Assembly: GCA_015680905.1 (NCBI GenBank)
Contig: CM027378.1
Coordinates: 89,619,501 to 89,683,500 of the forward strand
From: Coptis chinensis
Lineage: Eukaryota; Streptophyta; Magnoliopsida; Ranunculales; Ranunculaceae
Reading direction: 5' to 3'
Length of the DNA stretch: 64,000 nucleotides
The notes under the pieces were generated by a model, which did no database searches, was not told the DNA's origin, and worked only from the letters and a program-made list of their open reading frames with translations. The first letter of the stretch is position 1. Each line of letters begins with the position of its first letter. Below are positions 43,408 to 57,000 of the stretch, in pieces. Position numbers and translations under genes: made by a program.

Positions 43408-44035
43408 GAAACCCTTACTTTTGTTTGTCTTCGATCGATTTTTTTTTAGAAGGGCAAAAAAGGAAACAAATAAGTGTAAAGATAAAAATTAGACCGAGAT
43501 TTGCGTCAATTGTAGAAAGTACGGAGGTTAATTGGTTGGACTTGAATAATAGGGAGGTTTTATGGGTACGTCCGTAAGCAGGGGGTTTATATGTAACTGA
43601 ACCGAAATGAGGGAGCTGAGGCCCATTTCTTGAATGCTAATTATACATAAAATATTATCATGTAGAAAAAGAAAAAAATAAAAATAAAAACACACCTTAG
43701 TATTTAAATGATTGAAATTGTTTAATAATCATAATAAATAATAAATACCCGAATTAGAACTGAAACCGATAAAAAACTGTGGGTTTTGTTGGTTTTGAAT
43801 TGGATTCTATAATTCTCATACTAAAACCGTTGAGAACTGAAACCGATAAAACCGCAAATAATAAAACCCAAACCGAAACCGCTAAAACCCAACCCAAAAC
43901 CTACCCGTTGCACCCCTACAATAGAGTGGTTAGTCAATCGTGGTTGTTAGTAAAAAAAATAATAATAATAATGGTGGATGGTTCTTCGAAGTGCCCCACG
44001 TAGAATTAAAACCTGGCTCCGCCACTGGGTTCAAC

Positions 44036-46067
44036 AATGTAAAACAGTAAAAACAGAGAAAAGTAGCTGCTAGTCTTTCATATCGACCACCTGAACCACT
44101 AAGGTTAAAAAGTACCACTGCAGGCTGCGTCTTAGTTTGTTGCATAAATATACATTGACATGGAAAAAGTAGGGTCTCTGCCTCTTGGTTCAAACTATTT
44201 TTTCCACATAATATTTGATAGGGCATATGGTTTGCACTTGTGGGGAAGGCCAGGTGAACTTCCCACCAGAAGCAAGTTTCGTGCTATTCACTTTGTTCAT
44301 CTCAGGCTCTTGCTCAGAGAAATATTGTCGTTCTTGAAAAATTAATCTTGTGTTGGAAACTCTTACCAGGACGTTCCAAACAAAGTCACATACTAAATTA
44401 CAGTGAAAAATTGAAAATAAGGAAAACTTTAATACCTCAGAAATATAAACAAATAGATTACTACGGCACATAAAACATATATAGCATGGAGGATAAGCAT
44501 ACTGACATCTGTCAGAAGCACATACACTACGTAGTAAGCAATACTGACATGCGTCAAAAGCATAGCAGAAAGTTTCATACTACAGAATTTTTCTGCAATT
44601 CGAGTTTTGAAGAAAACACTATATGATAGCAGTCATACATCAATGGCCAGAGAATTTAAAATAGAAAATTAAAACAAATTTAAAAAGAGAAACTGAAAAC
44701 GGTCAAGCATGGACTGCATTCTGAGCACCAGCAGTATAACACACAATTAAAACATGAACTTGGAGTGCATTGAAATACACCACTAAATTGTATTGATGTT
44801 TATTTTGCAGAAATTGAACATGAAGAAGACTATCAAGCATGAATATACAAGTAGATGTACAGGATTACCAACACACACAAGCTTTGTTAAAGGGTCACTG
44901 GCTAAAATGATCTCTTCTTTTGAACTATGTTAATCAATATCCTGAATCATCTTGTCAGGAAGCAAACTGAAAACGACACCATCATTGCACACTTTCAACC
45001 ATTGTGAATTCCCTAGCAGAAAACTTTGCTAATTCTTGAAAGAAGATTTTATGTAATAGTTATAGGATTACAAAAAATGTGTACAACACGTCAAGTAACA
45101 CTGGAAGACAAAAAAAAGGAAAGACAAGAATGATACGAAACATAATACAGGCCAATTGAACACTTAAATGTTATAGCTATTTATCCAAGTTTTGAACGGC
45201 CAAAAAGGCAAGCGAAAGACCCTTGGATGATACAAAACTATCTGATTAGAGTCAGGAGGTACTAAGAATGTGAATATCAATCTTTTGCAGTTGCAGAATA
45301 CGTATTAAGTTCTAAGATATCAATTGTTTAACTGTTCTGAGAACCCAAAAAAAAAAAAGCAAGACAATGAAATGGATGCCACTTTTTATCATTCTTGTTA
45401 TCTTGATGGGACAGAACTGAGGGGACAAGAAGTCGTTTAAAATCACTAAATCGTCAAAATCCCAGAGCATACTACATATTGGTGGAACAAATGACCACCT
45501 ATTATCATCCATTATTTCAACTATTGTCCATTGTCTAGTGCATTGCTGCTACCACATACTGCCACAGTGATTAGACCTGGTTTAAGATTCTTCCAGACTC
45601 CAACCGGATTGATATGTTACATACCCAATGGTACGTCTGTTACCACTCTAATGCAAGCATTTTAACATGGTAACCACGGCCTGACAAATATGGCAACTTA
45701 TTATTTTTCTCAGTTCTAATAATTTAGATCATATAACCATCAGAGCTATTAAGTCCGTGTACTTCACCTTGTAGGTCTCCCGAAAACCTCAAAAGAATAT
45801 GGTTAACTTCGTACTTTTGGTATTTCAATTTTAGCCAATGGTAAAACAGCAACATCATAGAATTATAAGAGCTGAGAGCTGTCAAAACTTCCTTTGATTA
45901 TCCTTTCCTACATTATTAGGTCCGTGTAAGAATTTTCCTTAAAATGGGCCCAAACATCCACAGTTGACTTTGTGAACAGAAGAGCATGAACAGTTACAAT
46001 GATACAGCCTTGGTGTTGAACAGAAACATTTACAGCTAAACCGACCTATCTATTTAAAACGAGTATG
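44036..46067. other. 3' flank of the STICHEL-like gene
   Basis: No gene seen over about 2 kb. A short imperfect repeat (ACTGACAT, GTCAGAAGCA / GTCAAAAGCA, about 44500-44565) is the only structure noted. The right end should contain the 3' UTR of the minus-strand gene. Confidence 0.5.
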
Positions 46068-49000
46068 TTACCTTGGAGACTTAACAGGGAGACATCTTAC
46101 ACAGGGGAAGAGCTTCAGCAGAGAACGCGGCCTTCTTGTTCTGATCCTCAAACGTGAAAGCTGGGGGAGGGCAAATAGTGTAAGAATTAAATCAACTCAC
46201 TTGTAGAACAATTTCTTTCAGTACTAAAACAGAGATGCAGTAAGAGTAGCAAGTAACGAGATCTTAAAAGTAATTTATAGCCAGGGATGCAGTAAGAGTA
46301 GCAAGTAATGAGATCTTAAAAGTAATTTATAGCCAGGGATGCAGTAAGAGTAGCAAGCAATCTTAAAGTAACGAGTATTTTGAAATTGACCATTCCAACA
46401 TCTGCTTGTTGAACAATACAGTTCCAAATATATTTGCACAGCTATAAAGCTGGAATCGTTCCCCAAGACAAAGAACCTATTTATTATTTCCATATATCTA
46501 AAACCAACGCCAAGCATGGAAACGGGATACTAGACTTCAATGCAGCTTAACTAGACAGAGTTACTTGTAGAGTGTAATGCTAGCGAGTTTCAATGTGTAA
46601 AGTAAACTCTAGAAAGTAAAGAGTAAACCATAATCTCTACGATAAACAGGTCTAGAAAAATGGCTCCAGAAACAAGTCATATATCCACAGTATAATCAAC
46701 TTGTTGCATTCAAGCATTACCTTCGCTCGAGTAACTCTTGATGCTTTCCAACAAAGCAAGCTTCTCGATCTCGGTTCTAACCGCCTGCAAGGTTATGAAC
46801 AAACAAGTTGAGTTGGTATGATGAGACTAACAATATATTTTAATACGAATAAACATATTGCAAATAAAAATTTCCCAGCACAATATAAAATCTCTACAAA
46901 GAAGATTTCCTCTCAATTTTATCGAGCGAAAAGATATTAAATGGAAATCGGATAGACTAGTGAGAATTCCGTATAACATGGGCGCTTAATATTCTAAACA
47001 ATATTTGTGCCTTTTAGGTATCCGTGTCAGGCACTTGTGTCGCAGACACGGACATGTTATGCATACAATTTCAAAGTAGGGTTTTTTTAACCCTGAAAAA
47101 CCATAATCCATAAACATGGTCATAGCTCCACGATATGCCACTTGCATAGAATTTATTCGCACCTCATACAGGGGCGCTTGCAAAGGTCATGAGCCAAGAA
47201 ATAGTTGTGTAACAAAATAATGGTAGTACTTTTAATTTCTTTTACTTAGCAGTGTTCCCTCTCCTACTTCATATCAGTGTCAAACATCGACATGCATACC
47301 CATGTCAATGTGACTTAGATATTACACAGGAGGGATGAGTTTCCCTTCCAATTAGAGGTACTGAATGGTAGCACCCTTGAAGTGTACGCCCTTGAGACTT
47401 TAACAAATAGGGTTTTTCTCTCAAATGAAATGTGACTTGTGGGGTTAGGGGTCTCAAATACCATCTGTCTTAAAGTCTCCCATACTGATTTTATTGCAGT
47501 TTCAGTTTTTGATGTATAGGTCCTCTGTTTTAGAGGTCATTGTCTTTAATGTATAGGTCCTCTGTTTTAATGTATAGGTCATTTGTTTTAGAGGTCATTG
47601 TCTTTAATGTTTCTATCAAAGAAATCACAAAATATAAAATAATCTTATAACACAGAAAAGGGCTTTGAACTACATACAGATTTTCCTGCTCAAGCTTCTC
47701 AGCAATCGAGATTGCCTTCCGCCTTGACCACCCATTCCGTTGTGTACATCCTTCTGCTTGCTGAATAACATGTGCAAGGGATACCTTGCTTCTCACCAAG
47801 CTCTGACTCTGAGGTTGTTCTCCATTTTTTCTTTTTCCTGCTGAAGGACCCAAGGCAGATTGTTGATGAGAAGTTGTTGATTCATCTATCCAATCGCATT
47901 CCAGCCCTTTTCCCTTTAAATTTTTTAGGTTATCTTTACATTTAACACCCTCAGGCTCTCGAGGGGATGCTTCTAATTCAATGATTTCACTTTTTGATAT
48001 TTGAAGGGAGCCAGACGGCAAAAGGTTGGCATGTGTAAAACCAGCTCTTCTAATAGGAGTAATAGCTCTATCTTTAGAAGCCTTTTGTGAGACATTATCA
48101 TATCCTGGTCTTAGCACCCTTCTATCTGTCACTGAAACCTCGTTTGAAATCATCTGTGAAGAGCCATCCTTGGAAGCAGGTAAGACGTGTGGATCTTGAT
48201 TCGCCACTGTAACAGCTTTCTTTGACTCGCATCTAATTTCAATTGTCACACGAGAACCAAGAACAGATTCAAATGCCTTCAAAATGTACCCCCTATATTT
48301 TTCTGCCGTTGAGGTAGTCATGTGCGAGGTAAATGTCAACTGTACATTCGGAGCTGCAAAATATAAGAATTATATTTCTGAAAGAAACTTTATAAGTACA
48401 AATAGAAAATTCAAATTGTTCTGCATCACAGTTGTTTCTTGCTGATTATAGATGACATTCCCAAGAAATGCAGTTAACTACAGAAACATCCTTTCTCACA
48501 TGACATCAAATTCCAAAAAAATTCAAAGGATGTTTCTGTTTCAAAGAAAGCAGATATAACTACAAATTAGTGGAAATGTCTCACATGACATCAAAGCATG
48601 CTTCAACCAAAAATATTAACAAGCACATACTTTAATCATCTTTACTGGAGAATCTTACAATTCGAAGAACTCACTTTTTTGTACATGCAAAATCTAGAAC
48701 GTATTATTCATTGTGTGTGTGTGTGTCTGTGCATCAGCTGCAGTTACGAATGGAGAATGGAACACATAGTTCTTTCACTAACGAACAACAATGCTAATCA
48801 AATAGGATATGAAACAGTTAACATCAATGCTCAGAGTAAAGATAATGTTTTCATAAGAAAAGGAATCCAAACTTCTATCGAAAGTATGTCCTGTATCCAG
48901 ACCTCAAAAATATATCAACATGCACTTCGCGAATTCTGTTTCATTGTTGTCAAGGGCCTAGGCAAACAATTTTTGACCTAAATCAAACAATTTTTGACCT

Positions 49001-52000
49001 GCAATACCTTTTAGCCTTCATATATTTATAAACCATTATCGGCTGAGCTTGACAGAAGTTCTTACTTATAATGTGTGGAATTACGATAGACATACAAAAG
49101 ACTACCTGCACCAAAACTGACAAAAACCAGCTTTCCTTCTTGGTACATGAATTCTTTCAAGGTACTGATTTGAATCTTCTCAAGCACTGCAAACCAAATT
49201 TTTTCAATTTCCTTGTGGCCTTTTCTTAAAACATGCTCACCACCTGCTCTGGTTACATCAGTTATTCCAGCATGTTTCTTCCCACCAATATTATTGTTGT
49301 TTCTATCAACATTCTCATCATGAAGAACATCATGAGTGCTACCAGAATGTCGGATATCTGTTCTGCTTGCCAAAAGGCCTCTCTCATTGTTAGACATTTG
49401 AGGATGCTCAGCAGTACCTCTTCTGGAAAAATCTTGTTGACTTGTGTTTGGAAGGACCGGAGGACTATGATTATAACTAGTTTCTGTAGAAGAACTAGGT
49501 AACAAATACTGTTGATCAGGAGCAAGTTGAAGCAAGGCAGCAGTTAACCATGTCAATTTGTCATTTGATGTTCTCAGTTGTTTTTCAGCTTCTGACAGAG
49601 TTTTCAGTGCCTGGCGCAACTTTTCCATGTCATCCTTAGATACTGAAAGCAAAGTTTTCAGTTAATTGGAGCAAAGATCTTGGCAAGTATACTTTAAATT
49701 TCATTAAAAAAACATGTAGAAATTCAAGTTAAAAAATATATAATAATAATAATAGGCACAAGGATATTAAAAAAGTATATTCGAAGAAAAAGATTGCAAC
49801 ATGAGACAAATGCATTTTGTCTTACATTAAACTGCGACGGGTACGCAGGCAGATATGGAAAAGTATGTCATGTACAATATTTTCTATGTAAAAATGACTA
49901 GTCATTAAGTTCTCCAGAAACATGGCGTCCCAAACACTTTTTTCACTTCAATCTCATAAATCAAAACAACTTTCATGCCTCTTTTCCACTTTTCCATTCC
50001 ATCACTTGTTTATCTCTTCTCCGTTTAGTCGTTTACAAAGACAAGGTTTTGCATTGTAAATCTTATCTAGTTTTCTGTTCTTAATGGCTTATTTTCAAGA
50101 ATCTCTTTTTGTTTGTGAGTTTGTACTTGTTAGCTGTTACTAATTGTTATTGCTTTTTTCACATAAAAATTTAAGTGTCAAATCAAGTCAGTGATGTCGG
50201 GTGTTGAGCTTAACTACTTATTGAAAGCATAAAAAACAATTCAAAGTGTTTATTTATATTTTATACACAGTAGAATCATTCTTTTGTAAAACTTAGTAAC
50301 CAGAAAAACGAAGACGCAATTTAGATTAAACAGACAGTCATTAAACTAAAACATGATTTAGATAACATTAAACAAAAAGATGAGGACAGAAATATAACTT
50401 TTTACTCACATGTTGGTCGGCGGAAGAACTTCCGCCTTAATCGTTCTTTGGTAAATACATAGCTTCCAGCAAGTATATCTGTTATAATAGTCGCAAGCTG
50501 TGACATTAATGCTAATGGCTCCCCACCAGCTTCCATTATCTTCCTTAAATTTTTCACAGTGTTCACCGTATCTGCAGATAGCGCCAAATCAAGCAGATCC
50601 ACCAATTTCTCATCAGAAATCAATCCAACCTGGATAAAAATTTCAATTGGGAGATTAAACAATGCAAGTCAAGTTAAAAACGGAAGCAACAGGTTTCCAA
50701 CAAACTGTCCTTCATACACGGTTTTATTCAACTTTTCATTCGGAATTCTTTATCACACACACCATTCGTGCCATATTGCAACTCTCCACATTTTGCATAA
50801 AACAAATTGGTATGGCCATGGTCAGAATGGAGCATTGAATCAACACATAGTTCCCTCCAAAGTAAGAAACTAAAAATGATAAATAAGAAAGAAACGGAAA
50901 CACAGCATAAATATTGCATCTATGCAATACTTTGGTTGCTGTCAGAACCATATATAAACATCATAATGTATAGGACGTTAAGTATGGAAATATCAAGAAC
51001 TACTGGTCAGATTATCAGAAAACCGGGGATAAATTTCTATGATCAATTTTATCGAAGAAACTAAAGCAGCAAGAACAATAAAGAACTTACTAGCTCCTGA
51101 ACTAAGGGAACGGAGATTCTCTGCCCAAGCAAGCTCAGTTGCTCAAGAGTCATCTCAGCATCCCTTAAAGATCCATCTGACCTTGATGCAATAAGCTTTA
51201 GGGCATCCTTATCAATTTCTAGTTCTTCTTTGGTAGCAATCCATTGCAAAGTATAAATAATATCTGCATCCTTCAGCTTAGGAAAAAAGAACTTCTGGCA
51301 CCTGGAAACGATTATATGTGGCAAATGATCCACAATTGTACTGATAAGGATGAAAACCACACGCCTGGGCGCTCGATCAATGGCCTTTGAGATTGCACTC
51401 CAGGAATCTGGAGGCAGGGTATCACAGTCGTCTAAAATGAACACTTTGTGCTGAGATTGCAGCTGGTTTACAAGCATATTTTCAAGCAGATCCATGATAT
51501 TCTCAAAGTTTATATTACCAACAGGACCGATTTCCCTCACATTTCTACTCTTACCCAGATCATGAGCAACACATGAACTGCACGTGCCACAGGGTTTTGG
51601 GTGATCCGAAGATTGGCAATTTAAGGCTCTAGCAAATATCCGAGCACACGAAGTCTTCCCAGTGCCATGAGGACCATAGAACACGTATAAGAACCCAACT
51701 TTTCTTTTAGATACAGCATTTGAAAGAGCTTGTACTGCCAAGTTTTGTCCCACCAGATCCCTAAACGTGCGTGGCATATATTTCTGTGTTAAACTCTGGT
51801 GTCTACGATGACGATATCCTCTACCTGTTTGCCGTTCATGTGATCGTGCTTCAGAAGCAAGATCAGAGTCTAGATCATGTTTTAAATAATGATCAGCGAA
51901 AATTCCAAGCTCACCTGAATACTCATGCACCCAAGCAGCCTTATCGCTGCTCTCCTGTGACCCAGAAGGCTCAACCAGTAGAGGTGTCCCTTCAGCTTCG

Positions 52001-53034
52001 GATTTAGCAGATGAGCCTGAATGATTACATTCCCCATCCATATCCAGACCACCTTGAGAAATGCACCCGCCTTTTCTTAATCGGGAGTCGGATAACCCAC
52101 AAGATAAACTCCTTCCAGCAATGTCCAGAATTGACTTACCTCTGTGGTGAATTCTTGACCAATTCCAAGGAATCCCACATCCATTCTTAGGAGCTCTTGT
52201 GACATCCTGCTCGACAGCCTCTGCATCTCCACCTTCCATGTAATACTTGGACTGCTTTGGACCTTGGGCTAAAGAATTAGAAGCCACAGACACTTCATTG
52301 TGAATTCCAAACTCTCTTGAACCCAAGGCAGCCCGAGCTCTCCTGGCACCTCGAAGCCTGCGTTTTTTCATTCTGTTAGACTCTTTGCGATAACCACGAG
52401 TGCTTGTTTCTGCTTCTTCACTGGCTTTCTCCAACCGTGTACATCTTTCTCGAGAATGGAAATGAGAAGTTTGTACATCATCAGTATCCAATGTAAATCC
52501 ACTGAGTTGCTCAGAAAGAGTCTTTGGGTGAAGATCTTGACTCTGCTTCCCCTTTGGTGAAATGTTTTTCTTATCCTTTGCTTCTACATCATTGGTAAGA
52601 GCAGGATTTCCCCTGTGACTTTTCCTGCTGGACTTGTCCAATTCTACTCCTCCAGCATCAATAACTTCCGCAGCAGCAACTTTGGATGTTCCAACAGCTG
52701 GAGAGCTTCCTGAAAACCTCCTAGCTTCTCTCCTATGCTCAAGTCCCACTGATCTTCTTCTTCCATCAGCATCTCTTTCAAGTTTCTTGGAAAAGGACTC
52801 CAAAATAGATGGTGAATGCCAGGAAGGAGGACTAGTGGAAGGGTCTCGTAACGACTTAGATCTTTGAAGGGCTATAAGATCCCTCATAAGTGACCTTTCA
52901 GCCATAACTGGGCTTTGCCTATGCATATGGTTCTTCAAATGTATGCAATTCGTCAAATGTACGTGGTTGCGTAGATGATCACTAATAGCACCATTATCAT
53001 CTTTAATAAATCTAGCATGAACTGCTCTGGTCAT
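46068..53034 (-). CDS. STI3: STICHEL-like 3 (DnaX-like AAA+ protein), six exons
   Basis: Exons on the minus strand: 53034-51091, 50629-50410, 49642-49106, 48353-47678, 46784-46721 and 46160-46068. All introns are GT-AG, phases agree, and the sum is 3,534 bp (1,177 codons plus stop). The N-terminus HLRNHVHLTNCIHLKNHMH is diagnostic of STICHEL-like 3/4. The AAA+ core resembles bacterial DNA polymerase III gamma/tau: Walker A GPHGTGKTS at about 454-462, a Cys cluster (CGTCSSC) just after, Walker B VFILDDCD at about 531-538, and SRCQKFFFPKL. A coiled helical part (EDMEKLRQALKTLSEAEKQL-like) follows in exon 3; the C-terminus is LEPRSRSLLCW ... RRPRSLLK. STICHEL itself controls trichome branching in Arabidopsis; the role of STI3 is less clear. 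An NLS-like basic run (MKKRRLRGARRARAA) is near residue 230. The start is the ATG at 53034. Confidence 0.93.
46234..46375. repeat. 52-bp minisatellite in the last intron of the STICHEL-like gene
   Basis: GATGCAGTAAGAGTAGCAAG begins units at 46234, 46286 and 46338; the third is partial. It lies between exon 6 (ends 46160) and exon 5 (starts 46721). Confidence 0.9.
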
Positions 53035-54043
53035 GTTCACAACTCCCTATCAACCAAAACATACATCATAATGCCCTAATTCTTTCAAATCTCTTTGCAT
53101 ATCACACTAAAACTCACTTCACATCGCTGTTGAACAAAACTCCAAAAAATATTAATTACTTATGTTAAGTTGAGTTGCGTCACCTGAAATGGAAAGTGGT
53201 AATGAGAGAGTCGTCCTCGAATCTCACTGGAACAGTGGTAGCTTTTTTGTTAAGACGTTCACGTGAAGGTCACGAGCTGTTTTTTGTTTTTTAATTTTCT
53301 CTTTTCGTGAAAGGGATGGTCTGAGATATGGTGGAGATCTAAATAAAACAGACACCCATCACTCTCTATTTTTCACTAAAAACGGTGCATTTCTGTTTTC
53401 TAGCTGCGTACAATAATGTGGACACAAATCACACAATAATAAGAGACTCGGTTCAGCTGACTAGGACCACCGATCAGTCAGGGTGTAGAAGAAGAGGTGC
53501 TTCTTTATTTTGGTCACGAAATTATGTAAAAGATCGAGAAAACGGTCTTGCCCACTTGCCTCAAAATCTTTATTGCACACAATCAGTGTCACCAGTCACC
53601 ACGGGCCCAAGTCATGTCTCATGTGAGACATGTTTCTATCCTGTTCTTTGGAAAGTAGCACTGGCGGCACATGTTTGCTATAGAGGCCACCCAATGTGAA
53701 TTAAATTGTGGTTACTGATTTTGATTACTTGGATCATTGGATGTTGCTTGGTCAGACTTGTTGCTGTTGTAATAGAGAAACTGAACACAGGTGTAAAAGC
53801 CAATATACCCATTTCTTAGTAATCAGTTGTAAAATTAGGGACAAGAATCGCAAGAAATAGAAAAAGAGAAAAAAAGGGAAATGAATGCTTGTGCTTTAGA
53901 TTTGTAGCCGTTACTGCAAAAAGCTAGACTAGCCGTTCACCAAACAATTGCGTCTTTTACAAAACATGGATATTGTTCGCCCCCTCTCCCCTAGCCCCTC
54001 TCAATAACACACAATCAATTTATTTAAGCTATCCAGTTTTAGA
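53035..54043. promoter_or_regulatory. Upstream region of the STICHEL-like gene
   Basis: No gene seen. The first few hundred bases should hold the 5' UTR and promoter of the minus-strand gene; no confident TATA box or other element was picked out. Confidence 0.35.
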
Positions 54044-57000
54044 GCATTTTAGGAGAGACTTTTCTTGCATCAAACACCAAACTTCTAACAATTTTGTGTT
54101 TTTTCAATTTTAAGAGAATCACATGTTGATGAAAACACCAAAAAAATACCAAACCAAATACCAAATCGGCCAATATTTGGTTTCAACTTTGATGTTGTAC
54201 CAAATCTCTCACGCGGTTTTTCCAACACTGCATGAACTTGGGCTGCTAAGTGGGCTTCTATGGCGCAATTTTGTCAACACTGTCTGGGCTTCTATATGCT
54301 CGGTTTTGCCAACACCGCGTGCGTTTTTTCTAAAAATTATAAACTATGCATAGAAGTTAATAAATTAAGAATTTTGATCCAAAATCTAAGAAATTAAAGA
54401 AATTAAGAATTGTGAATCCAAAATCTATGATTATGATCTAATATCCAAAATGATCCAAAACTTATCATGTTACATAAAATTTATTTTGCTCTCTTCTTAC
54501 GCCCCTTACCACTCGATGTCTCTCCTCTTCTATTTGGATGTTCCGAAACTGCTCCTCTAAGTTCCTAACCTGAGAACCAAGATCTTCTCTCACCGCACGG
54601 GTTAACTACCTCGACCAAGTTCCTCATATCCCTAATGTTGTTGCGTGTACACTGAATAATATCATCATATCGCTTTCCGCCTCCTCGTCATAATGACGTT
54701 GGAATTGCTGATATGTTTGAGAATATGTATCCTCTCTTTCTTGGCTATAATGATACACGACAGTCCTCATCCCATCAAACATACAAATCTGGTTCTCATA
54801 TATTTTTCCGGAACCTCACCAAAATCCAAGAAAATACATTGTGAGTACATATTATATATATAATGAATAAGAAAAATAAAATAACTAAACTAACTAAACT
54901 CAATAATGAATGGAAATGTAAATAGCCTCCCTATCAATCCAATAACACACATCCCGAAATGAATCTCGAGGTAAACACCTATCCCCGATTTCTACCGAAA
55001 TTTAGCAGAGTTTCCTTTGTTTGAACATTCAGAAACCCTCCTCGAAATCCTAAACTACAACCTTCCAACAAACATATATATATGTAACCCAACCTTCAAA
55101 CAACATTATATACATCCACCCAAATATACCGCTTTAAGTCTAATCGCACCTACATCAAATAAATATAAATGTAAGTAAAAAAATCCTAAACTCAACTATG
55201 CCCAAAAACATACATAACCAATAAATGTTTAAAACCGTGGTTTCTATAATAGCAAATCATTAACTTACCGTATGGCAATCATCATATTCAACTATTGAGG
55301 ATTTTCCAATACCTTTTAATAATGCCGCTGTTTGGTTCAATCCATGGAAATGGCCGCCAAAATTTACCTCAACCGCTCGGTAGCCTCCGGAGAGGACTAA
55401 ACCCCATCCCCACACCTAGGTTCACCATACAACGGACATCGCGATAAAAAATGGTTATCTCCATCTTTCTTTAAAGGTGGCCCACCACCTGCAACAAACT
55501 CTTAACTAGCCGCCTAACCCTCAATTCACTAGCGTTTTAGTAAATCCCTGCGATAAACATAAATAATATATATATATACTCATGATTGCAAATACTCTAG
55601 TTATATATCTAGTTTTTTTTTAAAACCGTTGATTATATAGCATTTTCCCTTTTCAAATTTATCCTAAAGGTTGAAAAATATGAATATCAACCGATGGTAA
55701 TCTTCGTTTAAATAACACAACCATCCTGCAATCCAGGATGAAACAACCGGAAAATATTTAATTAAAAATTAATCTTTATATCCTTACCAGACAAGAGACG
55801 AAACTTTTCCCCAAAACCAGCTTTTTCACTTTTTAACTCCGTATGGATTTTATAAATATTTCACGGAGCTCACGCCTCATCCCTTCTAGGCCCATTAAAC
55901 TCTATTTTCTAGTTGCTGAGCCCGACCAATAGGGGCAACAACGGACCCATGGAGGCACAATTCCACCATCTATAATACTTATCAGTAGTCTGCTCAACAA
56001 CAAAAGAAGACGCATCTGGCCAAGGACCACAACTGCCATGAACTTTATGAACTTGAGTTCCACGACTTCGCATCACTAACATCTGGCATGGGAACACATG
56101 GAACTCCATAACGCCCGATTGAATATTTAAAATTTTATCCGTTTTCTCCAACATCCGCCGCCACAAACCCATCATTCAAACCTTCACACCACGTACCACA
56201 CCCTCGCTCAAATCAAAAATAATTTTGTGATGTGACAACACACAAGCATGCTGCACAACTAGATCGTCAAAGGCAGTAGACAAACGCCAAGGTCTCCACT
56301 CAATAGATGACAATGATCTAATATCAATCTGAGTACGAGCCATATAGACATTATTTATAATCGCCCTAACGCTTCACGAGTCAAGTGAGGCCTTGACCAA
56401 CTAGCAAATTTAGGGCTTAGTATCGAAATCATGTCTATGTTAGGACAAAGACATCGAAAGTACTCATAAAACCAAATCTCTAAAAGTCCTGTGAATCCTG
56501 CAATCTGAGGACTTTTACTTCCGAATGTCTGTGAACCGATATCAATATGGCATATACTGAGCTACCAAGGTCATAATATCTCATATTATGCAAATCAGAA
56601 ACATAAGCATAATATCCAAGTCGTACGGTAGAATGACCATTGGGAAACAGAACATGCCCAATAAAAAACATTAAAAAAGCCCTAACATACACATCAGCAC
56701 CCTCACTACCAGGTAGAACAGTCAAAGCTAACTCCGCTCATGTATCAGAATGCAAGAGGGTTCCATATATGCAGTCTTAATATGAGATAGTTTAATACCA
56801 AAAGAATCATAAGCATCCACATCCAAGTGAGGAAAACTCATAAGTATATTATCCATATTCTCATAATGTGTATTAAAAGGTATCGGTTGGCCTATACCGA
56901 TACTCAACCCAGAAATCATGGTGAAGTCTAGTGGTGTGAACCTTAACTCTGCTCAAAGAAAATAAAATGTATGAATTGTATTCCACCATCTTTCTACTAA

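Larger units (their letters stand above)
40694..43632. mobile_element. Mutator-like element carrying gene-like sequence (Pack-MULE candidate)
   Basis: Long inverted ends (about 90 bp, imperfect) share CTCCCTCA, TTCAGTTAC, CTTGCGGAC/CTTACGGAC and AAAACCTC in the same order. The 10-bp direct repeats AATGCTAATT lie at 40684-40693 and 43633-43642. No MULE transposase is visible. It holds a small two-exon frame (41102-41750), two minisatellites and a B3-like frame (43075-43407). Confidence 0.85.
39093..43916. mobile_element. hAT-like element B, relative of element A
   Basis: It begins GGGAGGGGGGTGCCAATGGG and ends ACCCGTTGCACCCC. The 8-bp direct repeats TACAATAG at 39085-39092 and 43917-43924 are identical. 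The CCGAACCGAAATCG-type subterminal words and AT-rich body match element A (32839-33600). It is about 1.1 kb without the elements nested inside it. Confidence 0.85.
37397..44027. mobile_element. Non-autonomous hAT element hosting a transposon nest
   Basis: Inverted ends CAGTGGCGGAGCCA (37397) and, reversed, CAGTGGCGGAGCCA (ending 44027) match over 14 bases. Perfect 8-bp duplications GGTTCAAC lie at 37389-37396 and 44028-44035. No transposase is visible. Inserted into it are a MITE (38391-38844) and element B (39093-43916) with its own nested elements; its own sequence is about 37397-38390, 38852-39084 and 43925-44027. Confidence 0.93.

Noticed and set aside
51771..52867. Plus-strand frames opposite STICHEL-like exon 1
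   Set aside because: Antisense shadows of a clear conserved exon.
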